Made by a program: the position numbers and the translations under genes. The notes beneath the pieces were generated by a model, which saw only the letters and a program-made list of their open reading frames with translations, had not been told where the DNA came from and ran no database searches. This document shows, in pieces, positions 9,343 to 18,757 of a DNA stretch of 64,000 nucleotides. Source of the DNA: Flavobacterium agricola (GTDB lineage: Bacteria; Bacteroidota; Bacteroidia; Flavobacteriales; Flavobacteriaceae); the NCBI RefSeq assembly GCF_025919725.1, contig NZ_CP081495.1:558001-622000 (forward strand), read 5' to 3'. Positions within the stretch are counted from its first letter, which is position 1, and each line of letters opens with the position of its first letter.

Positions 9343-10701
9343 CTAATAAGGAATCATTTTTAACTCTTTTTTACGCACAAAACTTTCTACGATATTAAAG
9401 CTTTCGTTGGACTGATCGAGTGGGGTAATAATATTTTTTAAAATATTGAGCTTGTTAATTTGATGGTTCAAATTAAAAAAACAATATCCCAAAACTTTTT
9501 TATTTTCCACCCAAATAGCACTTCTTTCTTCAATCGTACGTCCTTTATCTATAACAATAAAATTGGTGTGTTTGGTATTATAAGTTTCAATAAATTGTTC
9601 TACACGTGCATTATATGCTTTTTTATTTTCTATTTCTAAACAAGCACCTAAGCATTTTTTATTTGAATAAGCAGTACACGGTTTGTGTTCTGCAACATCT
9701 AAATTAACATGTTTACAAAGCTGAAATTTTTCGGTAACGTAATCTAAAAACTTTTCGCCTTCTTGCAGAGTAGCAAAGCAGGTGATTTCTTTACGACGTT
9801 TGTCTTTTTTTAAGATGCGAAAGCCATAATATCCATCTTTATTTTTCTGTTTGTAAAGGGCAAACGGAACGGTTGATTTTAATAAAACCTTATTATACTT
9901 GGGTTTGTTAATTTCTATTTCGCGAACTTCTTTTAAGCTCGCTAACAATTCGCTTCCTGTTTCTTCGTACGTAATAGTAAAAACTTCTTTTTGGATGCGT
10001 AATGCTTTTTTAGAATTTTGCGTAAAATGCTGATTTACCTTACGCTTCATGTTTTTACTTTTTGCAATATAAATAATTGCTCCTTGTTCGTTATGAATGT
10101 AATAAATACCTGTTTTAGATGGAACTTTATCTAAAATATCTAACAATTTGGGTGAAATACCGCTGTCAATTTCAGACTTTACTAAACCAGTTAAAATTTC
10201 TTTATTGGTGTCTTTTGCTAATAAAACTTTAAAAAGTTTAACGGTTGCCATAGCATCTCCGCTTGCGCGATGACGATCTGCAATAGGAATACCTAAACTG
10301 CGTACCAACTTACCTAAAGAATACGAAGCTTGTTCGGGTAATAATTTTTTTGATAAATCTACCGTACAAAGCGTTTCGCGTACAAAATCATAACCTAAAC
10401 GTTTAAATTCGGTGCGAATAACACGGTAATCAAAACTGGCGTTGTGAGCAACTACGATGCAGCCTTCGGTAATTTCTATAATACGTTTAGCAACCTCATA
10501 AAACTTAGGCGCCGAGCGTAACATGGCATTGTTAATGCCGGTAAGTTTAATAACAAACGGTTGTATCGGAATTTCGGGATTTATTAAGCTAATAAACTGA
10601 TCTACCACCTCGTGGCCATCAAATTTATAAATAGCAATTTCAGTAATTCCTTCTTCGTTAAACTGACCGCCAGTTGTTTCTATGTCTAGAATTGCGTACA
10701 A
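9343..10701 (-). CDS. DnaQ-like 3'-5' exonuclease fused to a GIY-YIG (UvrC/Cho-type) nuclease
   Basis: 452 residues. Residues 1-165 are a DEDDh exonuclease: D6/E8 in LDIETTGG, H86-N87 and D91 in HNASFDYR, H144 and D149 in HRASGDA. Residues about 195-275 are a GIY-YIG nuclease (GIYYIHNEQGAIIYIAKS). Cysteines C329, C342, C350 and C354 follow the pattern of the UvrC cysteine region (PCxxYxxxKCxxAC) and may hold an iron-sulfur cluster; that is inference. The protein probably acts in DNA repair. It sits 11 bases downstream of yggS. Confidence 0.9.
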   Translation of the reverse strand: MYAILDIETTGGQFNEEGITEIAIYKFDGHEVVDQFISLINPEIPIQPFVIKLTGINNAMLRSAPKFYEVAKRIIEITEGCIVVAHNASFDYRVIRTEFKRLGYDFVRETLCTVDLSKKLLPEQASYSLGKLVRSLGIPIADRHRASGDAMATVKLFKVLLAKDTNKEILTGLVKSEIDSGISPKLLDILDKVPSKTGIYYIHNEQGAIIYIAKSKNMKRKVNQHFTQNSKKALRIQKEVFTITYEETGSELLASLKEVREIEINKPKYNKVLLKSTVPFALYKQKNKDGYYGFRILKKDKRRKEITCFATLQEGEKFLDYVTEKFQLCKHVNLDVAEHKPCTAYSNKKCLGACLEIENKKAYNARVEQFIETYNTKHTNFIVIDKGRTIEERSAIWVENKKVLGYCFFNLNHQINKLNILKNIITPLDQSNESFNIVESFVRKKELKMIPY

Positions 10702-10712
10702 TAGCTGTTTTT

Positions 10713-11372
10713 TTATCGTGAACCAAAAATATTACTACCAATGCGTACCATATTGCTGCCGCAAGCTACAGCTAGCTGGTAATCACCGCTCATTCCCATA
10801 GATAGGAAATGAAAATCAATATTAAAGGTTTTTATATTTTTATGTTTATTGAATAATTGGTTTAAAAAATCGAATTCGGCTTTTATTTGTTCCTGATTAT
10901 CAGTAAAAGATGCCATGCCCATTAAACCTGCTATGTTAATGTTTTTAAGCGTTGCAAGTTCCGGGCTTTCTAAAAGCTCGATTAATTCACTTTCGTTTAA
11001 GCCAAATTTAGTTTCTTCTTGCGCAATAAATACCTGAAGTAAGCAATTAATTGTGCGGTTGTTTTTTAAAGCTTGTTTGTTTATTTCTTTCAATAATTTT
11101 AAGCTATCTACCCCGTGAATTAAATAAACATACGGTGCCATGTATTTTACCTTGTTGGTTTGTACATGTCCAATCATATGCCATAAAATATCTTGCGGCA
11201 ACTGCTCAAACTTTTCGGTCATTTCCTGAATTTTGTTTTCACCAAAATGACGCTGTCCAGCTTCATATGCTTGTTGTAAATCGCTTACGGGTTTGGTTTT
11301 AGAAACAGCAACTAAAGTTACGTTAGTTGGTAACGTATCTTTTACCTGTTTCAAATTGGTTTGAATTGACAT
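10713..11372 (-). CDS. yggS: YggS-family PLP homeostasis protein
   Basis: 219 residues from the MSIQTN start (an ATG two codons earlier is equally possible). It is a PLP-binding barrel protein that buffers pyridoxal phosphate. The PLP lysine is K25 in AVSKTKP; further family motifs are FGENKIQE, WHMIGHVQTNKV, KFGL, GLMGMAS, LSMGMSGD and VRIGSNIFG. Cytoplasmic. It leads a minus-strand string that runs through the exonuclease, channel, miaA and thioesterase genes with almost no spacing. Confidence 0.95.
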   Translation of the reverse strand: MSIQTNLKQVKDTLPTNVTLVAVSKTKPVSDLQQAYEAGQRHFGENKIQEMTEKFEQLPQDILWHMIGHVQTNKVKYMAPYVYLIHGVDSLKLLKEINKQALKNNRTINCLLQVFIAQEETKFGLNESELIELLESPELATLKNINIAGLMGMASFTDNQEQIKAEFDFLNQLFNKHKNIKTFNIDFHFLSMGMSGDYQLAVACGSNMVRIGSNIFGSR

Positions 11373-11470
11373 AATCATAAATAATTATTGTAAATACAAA
11401 TTTAGTTTATATTATTATATTTTAATCGCTTGAAAACTAAAATGTAAACTTTACAAGCGTTGCGTTTTCT

Positions 11471-12691
11471 TTAAATTTCGTAAATAATTACGCCGTTACA
11501 AAATTTAGGTTCAATGTACGTACTTTTTGGCGGCATAATTAAATGATTGTCAGCGATTTGTTTTATTTCGTTAATGTGTACGGGGTACAACATAAAAGCA
11601 ACTTCAAATTGACCAGAATCTACTTTTTCTTTTAATTGCGTAATTGATTTTGTTCCTGGTAAATATTCAATGCGATCGTCATTACGTAAATCACCAATGC
11701 CTAAAATAGGATGCAAAACCGTATCGTATAATATTTGCGCATCTAATTGATTTAAAACGCCTTGCATTTGATACGTTTCCTTTTTTAAAGTTAAGGCATA
11801 AAAGGCCCCGTCTAAATACATACCAAACTGAAACTTTTGAGTAGGATTCCAAATTTCTTGTCCTTTTGGGGTTACAATAAAATGTTTTTCTAAAAGGTTT
11901 AAAAATTCCTGTTTGCTGTGGTTGTTTAAATCGTGAATTAATCGATTAAATTCGTAAATTTTAACATTATCATCAGCAATTAAAAAACTCATAAAATATT
12001 TTAAGTTTTCGTTGTTAGTTTCTTTATCCTGATTGTATAGCATTTCTGCGGATGCCGATCGGTGATGACCATCAGCAATATAAAGGTTTGGAATGGTGCT
12101 GAACTTTTGCGTTAACCAAGCAATGTCGGTTGGAGCTGCAATGCGCCAAACAATATGTTTTTCTTTTTTATGAGTCGAAAATTCATAAATGGGTGTATTT
12201 TGCTTTTGATCAGCTAACCAGGTATTTAGTTCGGTTTCGTTAGGATAGGTAATAAGTACGGGTTCGGTATTAAAACCGGTTACGTGCAAATAATCTTTAA
12301 ACATATCTACCCGATATTCTAACGTGTTTTCGTGTTTTTTGATTACGTTGTTTTGATAATCTTCTATGCTAGTTCCGCAAAGAATACCGGTAAAGGTATT
12401 TTTGTTGGATTGAATTTCGTAAATGTAAAAAACCGGATCGGTTTCTTGTTTAAAAACAGCATCTTTTTTAAAATCTAGGTATTTGTTGCGCACCATTTTA
12501 AATCGCTTTTCGTTGGTGATTTTTTGTTGTAGCGCGTACCCAGGATTAATAATGTGCAAAAAAGAATACGGATTAAAATCTAGTTGCGCGGCTAATTCGG
12601 CTGGAGAATAGTCGTCGTAAGTACGTGCGGTAACTAAGCTAACTTTATCTGCTGTGGGTCTGACAGCTTTAAACGGAATAATTTTTGCCAC
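11471..12691 (-). CDS. DUF1015 family protein
   Basis: 406 residues. Family features: N-terminal IIPFKAVRPTADK, NPYSFLHIINP, a central YIADGHHRSASAEM motif, and C-terminal ILGIGDLRNDDRIEYLPGT. DUF1015 proteins are widespread and have been annotated as HTH or DegV-associated proteins, but their biochemical role is not established. The DGHHR motif suggests an active or metal site. About 90 bases separate it from yggS, and about 170 bases from the upstream dehydrogenase gene. Confidence 0.88.
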   Translation of the reverse strand: MAKIIPFKAVRPTADKVSLVTARTYDDYSPAELAAQLDFNPYSFLHIINPGYALQQKITNEKRFKMVRNKYLDFKKDAVFKQETDPVFYIYEIQSNKNTFTGILCGTSIEDYQNNVIKKHENTLEYRVDMFKDYLHVTGFNTEPVLITYPNETELNTWLADQKQNTPIYEFSTHKKEKHIVWRIAAPTDIAWLTQKFSTIPNLYIADGHHRSASAEMLYNQDKETNNENLKYFMSFLIADDNVKIYEFNRLIHDLNNHSKQEFLNLLEKHFIVTPKGQEIWNPTQKFQFGMYLDGAFYALTLKKETYQMQGVLNQLDAQILYDTVLHPILGIGDLRNDDRIEYLPGTKSITQLKEKVDSGQFEVAFMLYPVHINEIKQIADNHLIMPPKSTYIEPKFCNGVIIYEI

Positions 12692-12828
12692 TGATAATAG
12701 ATTTTATTTACTGTTTTAGCTATTAGCTCCGACTGAGAAAATAGCTTTGAAAATTTAATTTTAAAATTAGAAACGAAAACGGAATCTTGTTTATTAGATA
12801 TCTGAGCGTTTACTACTTTAAAACCTTA

Positions 12829-12858
12829 AAAAAACCTGCAAAACGAATTTTGCAGGTT
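12829..12858 (-). terminator. Terminator of the 3-hydroxybutyryl-CoA dehydrogenase gene
   Basis: On the minus strand a stem AACCTGCAAAA/TTTTGCAGGTT is followed by a T run. It begins 5 bases past the stop codon. Confidence 0.88.
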
Positions 12859-12863
12859 GGGAT

Positions 12864-13754
12864 TTATTTTTTGAAAAAATCGGAAACTTTTTCTGCCTTT
12901 TTACTTTGTGCATAGTCGTAAAAACCTTCGCCTGATTTTACGCCTAATTTACCTGCTTGAACCATGTTTACTAACAACGGACATGGTGCGTATTTTGGAT
13001 TTTTAAAACCGTCGTACATAACGTTTAAAATAGACAGGCAAACATCTAAACCAATAAAATCGGCTAATTGTAACGGTCCCATTGGGTGTGCCATGCCTAG
13101 TTTCATTACGGTATCAATTTCTTCAACACCTGCAACGCCATTATATAACGTTTCGATAGATTCGTTAATCATTGGCATTAAAATACGGTTGGCTACAAAG
13201 CCCGGATAATCATTAACTTCAACCGGAGTTTTAGCTAATTTTTTAGACAGTTCCATGATAATGTTAGTTACTTCATTCGTGGTGTTGTATCCGCGAATAA
13301 TTTCTACCAACTTCATAATCGGCACCGGATTCATGAAATGCATACCAATTACACGTTCAGGATGTACTACAACCGAAGCAATTTTGGTTATTGAAATACT
13401 TGAGGTGTTTGAAGCTAAGATTACGTTATGATCACAAACTTCGCTTAAGGTTTTAAATATGTTTAATTTTAGGTCAACATTTTCTGTAGCAGCTTCTACC
13501 ACTAAATCTACTCCAACTACACCGTCTTTAATATCAGTATATGTTATAATGTTACCTATGGTATCAATCTTGTCTTGCTCAGTAATGGTACCTTTTGTTA
13601 CCATTCGTTCTAGATTGTTGGCAATAGTTTGCATGCCACGCTCAATTGCTTTGTCTGATATGTCAATAAGCTTAACTGTAAATCCAGATTGTGCAAAGGT
13701 ATGAGCAATTCCGTTGCCCATGGTTCCTGCACCAATTACTGCAATAGTTTTCAT
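12864..13754 (-). CDS. 3-hydroxybutyryl-CoA dehydrogenase
   Basis: 296 residues, the normal length for a stand-alone 3-hydroxyacyl-CoA dehydrogenase. It interconverts (S)-3-hydroxybutyryl-CoA and acetoacetyl-CoA with NAD(P). The Rossmann motif is GAGTMGNGIAH (residues 8-18). NTSSISIT, GMHFMNPVPIMKLVEII (catalytic His and Glu) and NDYPGFVANRILMPMINE (Asn of the substrate site) are all present. It is followed by its own terminator, so it is probably transcribed alone or with the oxidoreductase gene upstream (46-base gap). Confidence 0.95.
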   Translation of the reverse strand: MKTIAVIGAGTMGNGIAHTFAQSGFTVKLIDISDKAIERGMQTIANNLERMVTKGTITEQDKIDTIGNIITYTDIKDGVVGVDLVVEAATENVDLKLNIFKTLSEVCDHNVILASNTSSISITKIASVVVHPERVIGMHFMNPVPIMKLVEIIRGYNTTNEVTNIIMELSKKLAKTPVEVNDYPGFVANRILMPMINESIETLYNGVAGVEEIDTVMKLGMAHPMGPLQLADFIGLDVCLSILNVMYDGFKNPKYAPCPLLVNMVQAGKLGVKSGEGFYDYAQSKKAEKVSDFFKK

Positions 13755-13800
13755 GATTTAATTTGTTTTTTAGTTTTGAAATATAACAAATAGTTTTTAA

Positions 13801-14766
13801 TTATTTGGAGTAGGATTCTATAATACGATATGCAATTTCTAATGCTTTTGTACCTTGTTCTAATGTTACCACTGGTTGGGTGTTGTTGTTAATCGCATCA
13901 GCAAAGGTTTCTAACTCGTCTAAAATTGCATTGTTAGGTTCTACCGTTGGATTGTCGTAGTAAATTTGTTTTTTAACGCCTTCGGCATTTTGTAAAATTA
14001 AATCAAAATCGCCCGGAACTTCTGGCGCATCTTTCATTTTTACTACCTCACAAATTTTATCTAAATAATCAACAGATATATAAGCATCTTTTTGGAAAAA
14101 ACGAGCTTTACGCATGTTTTTCATTGAGATGCGGCTTGATGTTACGTTAGCTACGCAGCCGTTTTCAAATTCAATGCGGGCGTTACAAATATCTGGAGAA
14201 TCAGAAATAACTGCCGTTCCTGAAGCATGAATAGATTTTACTTCAGAATCTACCACGCTTAAAATTGCATCAATATCATGAATCATTAAATCTAAAACCA
14301 CAGGCACGTCGGTACCACGCGGATTAAATTCGGCCAAACGATGCGTTTCAATAAACATAGGATTGTTTATTTTTTCGCGTACGGCTTTAAAAGCTGGATT
14401 AAAACGTTCTACGTGCCCAACTTGCCCTTTTACTTGATGTTGTTTTGCTAATGCAATTATATTTTGTGCTTGCTCAATTGTTGTTGCAATTGGTTTTTCT
14501 ATAAAAATATGTTTACCTGCCGTAATGGCCTGAACTGCACATTCGTAATGGTTTAAGGTTGGGGTTACAATATCAACCACATCAACGGCTGCAATAAGCG
14601 CTTCGATAGATGTGAATCGGTGGTAACCAAATTCTTCAGCAACTTTAATTGCATTCGATTCAATAGGATCGTAAAAGCCGACTAAATTATATTTTTCAGA
14701 TTGATTTAAAAGTCTTAAATGAATTTTTCCTAGGTGACCGGCACCTAAAACGCCAATTTTAAGCAT
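13801..14766 (-). CDS. Gfo/Idh/MocA-family oxidoreductase
   Basis: 321 residues from MLKIGVLGAGHLG; an earlier start at 14787 would lie over the promoter. It has an N-terminal Rossmann fold with GAGHLGKIHLR, the family motif EKPIATT (after GKHIFI), and a C-terminal substrate domain with HDIDAILSVV. It is a NAD(P)-dependent sugar or inositol-type dehydrogenase; the substrate is unknown. No sugar operon surrounds it. Confidence 0.9.
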   Translation of the reverse strand: MLKIGVLGAGHLGKIHLRLLNQSEKYNLVGFYDPIESNAIKVAEEFGYHRFTSIEALIAAVDVVDIVTPTLNHYECAVQAITAGKHIFIEKPIATTIEQAQNIIALAKQHQVKGQVGHVERFNPAFKAVREKINNPMFIETHRLAEFNPRGTDVPVVLDLMIHDIDAILSVVDSEVKSIHASGTAVISDSPDICNARIEFENGCVANVTSSRISMKNMRKARFFQKDAYISVDYLDKICEVVKMKDAPEVPGDFDLILQNAEGVKKQIYYDNPTVEPNNAILDELETFADAINNNTQPVVTLEQGTKALEIAYRIIESYSK

Positions 14767-14784
14767 AAAAAAATATTTTGTAAA

Positions 14785-14816
14785 CAAATGTACTATATAA
14801 AAAAGGTAGTTACCAA
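14785..14816 (-). promoter_or_regulatory. Flavobacterial-type promoter for the Gfo/Idh/MocA gene
   Basis: On the minus strand the -7 box TACATTTG is the complement of 14785-14792, with TTG (complement of 14814-14816) 21 bases upstream. It sits 18 bases before the ATG chosen above, which supports that start. Confidence 0.5.
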
Positions 14817-14867
14817 ATAAAAAAGCGAAGAATTAATATTTAAAATTCATCTAAAATGGGTTTAAAG

Positions 14868-14898
14868 TTGCAATATCGCAGGTAAGCGCTTATTTTTG
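14868..14898 (+). promoter_or_regulatory. Flavobacterial-type promoter for pcm
   Basis: TTG at 14868-14870 and TATTTTTG at 14891-14898, 20 bases apart, match the Bacteroidota TTG/TAnnTTTG promoter and lie 23 bases upstream of the pcm start codon. Confidence 0.6.
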
Positions 14899-14921
14899 AG
14901 CTGAAATTTATTTATTGCATT

Positions 14922-15563
14922 TTGAGAGATACCACGAAACATTTAGGACGACGCAATCAGTTAGTAAATTTGTTGCAGCAAAAAGGAATTAAAGATTTGC
15001 GCGTGTTAGAAGCTATTCGTAGCGTTCCGCGACATTTGTTTTTAAATTCGAGCTTTGAAGATATTGCTTATTTAGACCGTGCTTTTCCTATTGGATCTGG
15101 TCAAACCATTTCGCATCCTTATACAGTAGCTTTTCAGTCTGAACTTTTAGAGGTGAAAGATGGAGATAAAATATTAGAAATAGGTACCGGTTCGGGCTAC
15201 CAAACCGCTATATTATTAAAGTTAGGCGCTCGTGTTTATACGGTTGAACGCCAAAATGAGTTGTATAAAAATACGGCTAAAATTTTTAATCAGTTGCACA
15301 TTCGTCCAAAAATTTATTCGTTTGGCGATGGTTATAAAGGCATGCCCAACGAAGCACCTTTTGATGGTATTATTGTAACCGCTGGCGCACCTTACGTACC
15401 GGAAGCTTTGTTGTTGCAATTAAAAATAGGAGGAAGGTTGGTAATTCCGGTAGGCGATGAAATACAAATCATGACGGTATTGGTTCGCGTAAGTGAATCG
15501 CAATTTGAAAAACACGAATTTGGTGATTTTAAATTTGTTCCGTTGTTAGAAAATAAAAATTAG
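14922..15563 (+). CDS. pcm: Protein-L-isoaspartate O-methyltransferase
   Basis: 213 residues. It uses S-adenosylmethionine to methylate isoaspartyl residues in damaged proteins, starting their repair. Motifs: GSGQTISHPYTVAFQSELL and the SAM loop LEIGTGSGYQTAIL, then YTVERQ and FDGIIVTAGAP. The start codon is TTG at 14922: no ATG is in frame nearby, the promoter lies just upstream, and the N terminus (RDTTKHLGRRNQLV) aligns with family starts. Cytoplasmic, monocistronic. Confidence 0.93.
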   Translation: MRDTTKHLGRRNQLVNLLQQKGIKDLRVLEAIRSVPRHLFLNSSFEDIAYLDRAFPIGSGQTISHPYTVAFQSELLEVKDGDKILEIGTGSGYQTAILLKLGARVYTVERQNELYKNTAKIFNQLHIRPKIYSFGDGYKGMPNEAPFDGIIVTAGAPYVPEALLLQLKIGGRLVIPVGDEIQIMTVLVRVSESQFEKHEFGDFKFVPLLENKN

Positions 15564-15709
15564 GTTGTCAATCTAGTAAATAAGTAGATTTAAAATTATA
15601 CAATTTGTTTTTTACAGGCTCTTTTTTTTACGGATTATAAAAACACACGGTTTTACTTCTCCTTAACAAAATAAATAGCATTTATAGTACAATTGGAAAA
15701 ACAAATGCG

Positions 15710-15717
15710 TATTTTTG
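15710..15717 (+). promoter_or_regulatory. Possible -7 box for lpdA
   Basis: TATTTTTG matches TAnnTTTG and lies 42 bases upstream of the lpdA ATG. A TTG at 15693-15695 is a little close (14 bases) to be an ideal -33 box. Confidence 0.4.
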
Positions 15718-15759
15718 TATCACAAAAAAACAAAGTTACATATCAAAAATAAAAATACT

Positions 15760-17163
15760 ATGAGTTCATTTGACGTAGTTGTTATCGGATCAGGTCCTGG
15801 TGGATACGTAGCAGCAATTCGTTGCGCACAATTAGGAATGAATACTGCTATTATTGAAAAATATTCAACTTTAGGCGGTACATGTTTAAACGTAGGATGT
15901 ATTCCTTCAAAAGCTTTATTAGCTTCATCTCACCACGTAGATGAAATTAAACACTTTGCTGATCATGGAATTGAATTAGCTGGTGATTTTAAAGTTGATT
16001 TAGAAAAAATGATTGCTCGTAAGCAAGCAGTTGTAGATCAAACTTGTGGTGGTGTTAAGTTTTTAATGGACAAAAATAAAATTACAGTTTTTGAAGGCGT
16101 AGGTTCGTTTGAAAATGCAACTACAATTAATGTAACTAAAAATGACGGTTCTGTTGAGCAAATTACGGCTAAAAATACCATTATTGCTACCGGATCTAAA
16201 CCATCAACTTTGCCATTTATTACTTTAGATAAAGAACGTGTAATTACATCTACAGAAGCTTTAAAATTAAAAGAAGTTCCAAAACATTTAATCATTATTG
16301 GTGGTGGTGTTATTGGTTTAGAGCTTGGTCAAGTTTATTTACGTTTAGGAGCTCAGGTTTCTGTAGTAGAATATGCAGATCGTATTTTACCTACTATGGA
16401 TGCAGCGGTTTCTAAAGAATTAACAAAAGTGCTTAAAAAAGCAGGTATGAAATTTTATACTTCGCACAAAGTACAAAAAGTAGAACGCCAAGGAGAAACT
16501 GTTTTAGTTGAAGCATTAAATGCTAAAGGAGAAGTTGTTTCTTTAGAAGGTGATTATACATTAGTAGCAGTTGGTCGTCGTCCATACACAGACGGATTAA
16601 ATGCTGAAAAAGCTGGAGTAAAAATTACTGAAAGAGGACAAGTAGAAGTTAACGATCACTTACAAACAACTGCTGCAAACATTTATGCAATTGGTGATGT
16701 GGTTCGTGGTGCTATGTTAGCTCATAAAGCTGAAGAAGAAGGTGTTTTAGTTGCTGAATTTTTAGCTGGACAAAAACCTCATATTGATTACAACTTAATT
16801 CCTGGTGTAGTTTATACATGGCCAGAAGTTGCTGCTGTTGGTAAAACAGAAGAGCAATTAAAAGCTGAAGGAAAAGAATATAAAGCAGGACAATTCCCAT
16901 TCAAAGCTTTAGGACGTGCTCGTGCAAGTGCTGATTTAGATGGATTTGTTAAAATTTTAGCTGATAAAAATACTGACGAAGTTTTAGGGATTCACATTGT
17001 AGGTGCTCGTGCAGCAGATTTAATTGCTGAAGCTGTAGTTGCTATGGAATACCGTGCATCAGCAGAAGATATTTCTCGTATGTCACACGCGCATCCAACG
17101 TTTGCAGAAGCGATTAAGGAAGCTGCTTTGGCTGCAACAGAAAATAGAGCTTTACACGTATAG
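15760..17163 (+). CDS. lpdA: Dihydrolipoyl dehydrogenase (E3)
   Basis: 467 residues from the ATG at 15760; the open frame upstream is leader. This flavoprotein reoxidises the lipoyl groups of 2-oxoacid dehydrogenase complexes with NAD. It has FAD-binding GSGPGG (residues 10-15), the redox-active disulfide C42/C47 in GGTCLNVGCIPSKALL, NAD-binding GGGVIGLELG, the second FAD motif IYAIGDVV and the dimer-interface HAHPTFAEA with the catalytic His. No E1 or E2 genes are next to it; it has its own promoter-like site and terminator, so it likely serves several complexes. Its codon use looks strongly optimised, as for a highly expressed gene. Confidence 0.96.
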   Translation: MSSFDVVVIGSGPGGYVAAIRCAQLGMNTAIIEKYSTLGGTCLNVGCIPSKALLASSHHVDEIKHFADHGIELAGDFKVDLEKMIARKQAVVDQTCGGVKFLMDKNKITVFEGVGSFENATTINVTKNDGSVEQITAKNTIIATGSKPSTLPFITLDKERVITSTEALKLKEVPKHLIIIGGGVIGLELGQVYLRLGAQVSVVEYADRILPTMDAAVSKELTKVLKKAGMKFYTSHKVQKVERQGETVLVEALNAKGEVVSLEGDYTLVAVGRRPYTDGLNAEKAGVKITERGQVEVNDHLQTTAANIYAIGDVVRGAMLAHKAEEEGVLVAEFLAGQKPHIDYNLIPGVVYTWPEVAAVGKTEEQLKAEGKEYKAGQFPFKALGRARASADLDGFVKILADKNTDEVLGIHIVGARAADLIAEAVVAMEYRASAEDISRMSHAHPTFAEAIKEAALAATENRALHV

Positions 17164-17183
17164 TTCAATATAAAATAATGATT

Positions 17184-17216
17184 TGGTCGTTTAGTTCTGC
17201 TAAACGACCTTTTTTT
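17184..17216 (+). terminator. Terminator of lpdA
   Basis: Stem GGTCGTTTAG/CTAAACGACC with a 5-base loop and a T7 run. Confidence 0.93.
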
Positions 17217-17306
17217 ATGGTAAAATTTAAAATAATATTTATATTTACTTCTATACCTTTAAGGATTAACCTTATTGCTTATTCCCGTTTTTTTATTTCA
17301 TAGCCA

Positions 17307-18143
17307 ATGAAAAATGAACTTATTAGTAAAATTGCTGATTGGCACGAACAAGACAATCACATAAATATTATTCAAGCTTTGCTACAAATACCCGTTCAGG
17401 ATTTGAACTTTGAGCTGAAAGGATATTTAGGTCGCGCATATAATAATATATCCGAGTTTGATAAAGCCTTAAAAGTTTTATTAACCGAAGAAGTTTTAGG
17501 TAAAAATGATTCACTTTGGAACTACCGAGTAGGTTTTGCTTATTATTATAAAAATGAATTCGAAATGGCTTTTTATTACTTTAATAAAAGTGCTTTGTTA
17601 GGTGATGAAGCAGCCAATACATTTAAGCAATGGTGTTTTAACGAAATTCAATTTAAAAAATGGTATCGCTTAACGGTTGATACGATTGAATTTTTATCAC
17701 AACATAACGGCGATTGGAATTTGTTGTCTGAAAATAGGCAAGAATTAGTAGCGCTTTATTTGTTAGAAGATGAAGTAACTGCGCTTGGTTTTTTACACTT
17801 TTTTAGCAACTGGGGATACAGCTGTTATGTTAATGCTTATAAAGGATTAATCCGTTTAGGATACCCAAAATGTGCGCAAGCCATTAAAAAACAGTTTGAG
17901 CTTATTAATGCGATGCAATACAATCGGGATGCAAATACAATTTTAGATATTCCGACTTTGTTAAGCATTTCAGATCAAGATAAAATAAAAGCTTTAGATA
18001 AGGTTTATAAAAAAAATAACGAATTTTTACCAGAAAAAGTTATTGCTTATTTTGAAGACGAATTGTTGACTAAAAAAATGTCAGACAAAAAAGAAAAAGT
18101 TAATGTTTTGTATCTAAATTTGGACTTAGATACCAAACATTAA
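17307..18143 (+). CDS. TPR-like protein of unknown function
   Basis: 278 residues, not recognised at family level. The N-terminal half reads as helical repeat pairs (LKGYLGRAYNNISEFDKALKVL, then NYRVGFAYYYKNEFEMAFYYFNKSALLGD), typical of tetratricopeptide repeats that bind partner proteins. The C-terminal part, rich in aromatic residues (FLHFFSNWGYSCYVNAYKG), shows no known motif. No signal peptide or membrane segment is evident. It is an isolated gene after the lpdA terminator. Confidence 0.75.
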   Translation: MKNELISKIADWHEQDNHINIIQALLQIPVQDLNFELKGYLGRAYNNISEFDKALKVLLTEEVLGKNDSLWNYRVGFAYYYKNEFEMAFYYFNKSALLGDEAANTFKQWCFNEIQFKKWYRLTVDTIEFLSQHNGDWNLLSENRQELVALYLLEDEVTALGFLHFFSNWGYSCYVNAYKGLIRLGYPKCAQAIKKQFELINAMQYNRDANTILDIPTLLSISDQDKIKALDKVYKKNNEFLPEKVIAYFEDELLTKKMSDKKEKVNVLYLNLDLDTKH

Positions 18144-18349
18144 TTATCATTTTTATTGTTATCTATGAGCGGTAGTAAATTTAGGGTTACAAATCCGATA
18201 TGAATTACATCGATTGTTTCCAAAGTATTGGTATTTAATTAAGCAGCACGATTTTTTAAAATTTTATGCAAGTTTTATTGCTAACAAAACACCAAAATTA
18301 GATAAAAGCTGTATTTTTACATACAATCAACCATTATTTAGTTCATAGT

Positions 18350-18715
18350 ATGAAAAAATTCTTAATTCCTTTGTTTATAGTTATCTTTTTAGCCTTGGCC
18401 GGAATTGTATATTATAAATATTATTTTGTTTTTGGAGAAGGTGTTAAATCGGGCTATTTAAATTATGCCGTTAAAAAGGGAAATGTTTTTAAAACTTACG
18501 AAGGTATGCTAATTCAAGAAGGATTTGGCGGTACCAAAAAAGGGCAGTTTTCAAGTTACGAATTTGAATTTTCTGTAGTGGATAAAGAAATTTTTGAAGT
18601 ACTTGAAAAAAATAGCGGTAAAGTTTTTGACTTACGTTACAAAGAATATCACAACGCTATTCCGTGGCGTGGTAATACCGCATATATTGTAGATTCTATT
18701 TTAAGCATGAAATAA
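18350..18715 (+). CDS. Conserved small membrane-anchored protein
   Basis: 121 residues: an N-terminal membrane segment or uncleaved signal (residues 4-23), then a small periplasmic domain with GVKSGYLNYAVKKGNVFKTYEG and a conserved-looking end NAIPWRGNTAYIVDSIL. Similar flavobacterial proteins are often labelled 6-phosphogluconate dehydrogenase in databases, but nothing in the sequence supports an enzyme of that kind; it is far too short and lacks a Rossmann motif. Function unknown. A hairpin terminator follows. Confidence 0.8.
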   Translation: MKKFLIPLFIVIFLALAGIVYYKYYFVFGEGVKSGYLNYAVKKGNVFKTYEGMLIQEGFGGTKKGQFSSYEFEFSVVDKEIFEVLEKNSGKVFDLRYKEYHNAIPWRGNTAYIVDSILSMK

Positions 18716-18718
18716 ACA

Positions 18719-18748
18719 GTAACCCTCAGTTTTATGAGGGTTTTTTTA
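18719..18748 (+). terminator. Rho-independent terminator
   Basis: Stem AACCCTCA/TGAGGGTT followed by a T run, directly after the small membrane protein gene. Confidence 0.88.
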
Positions 18749-18757
18749 TCAGTAATT

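Noticed and set aside
15570..15600. Possible terminator after pcm
   Set aside because: AATCTA/TAGATT pair exists but is not followed by a T run, so it is not called.
18734..18757. Upstream start for the YjbR-like gene
   Set aside because: It overlaps a terminator hairpin arm and T-run.
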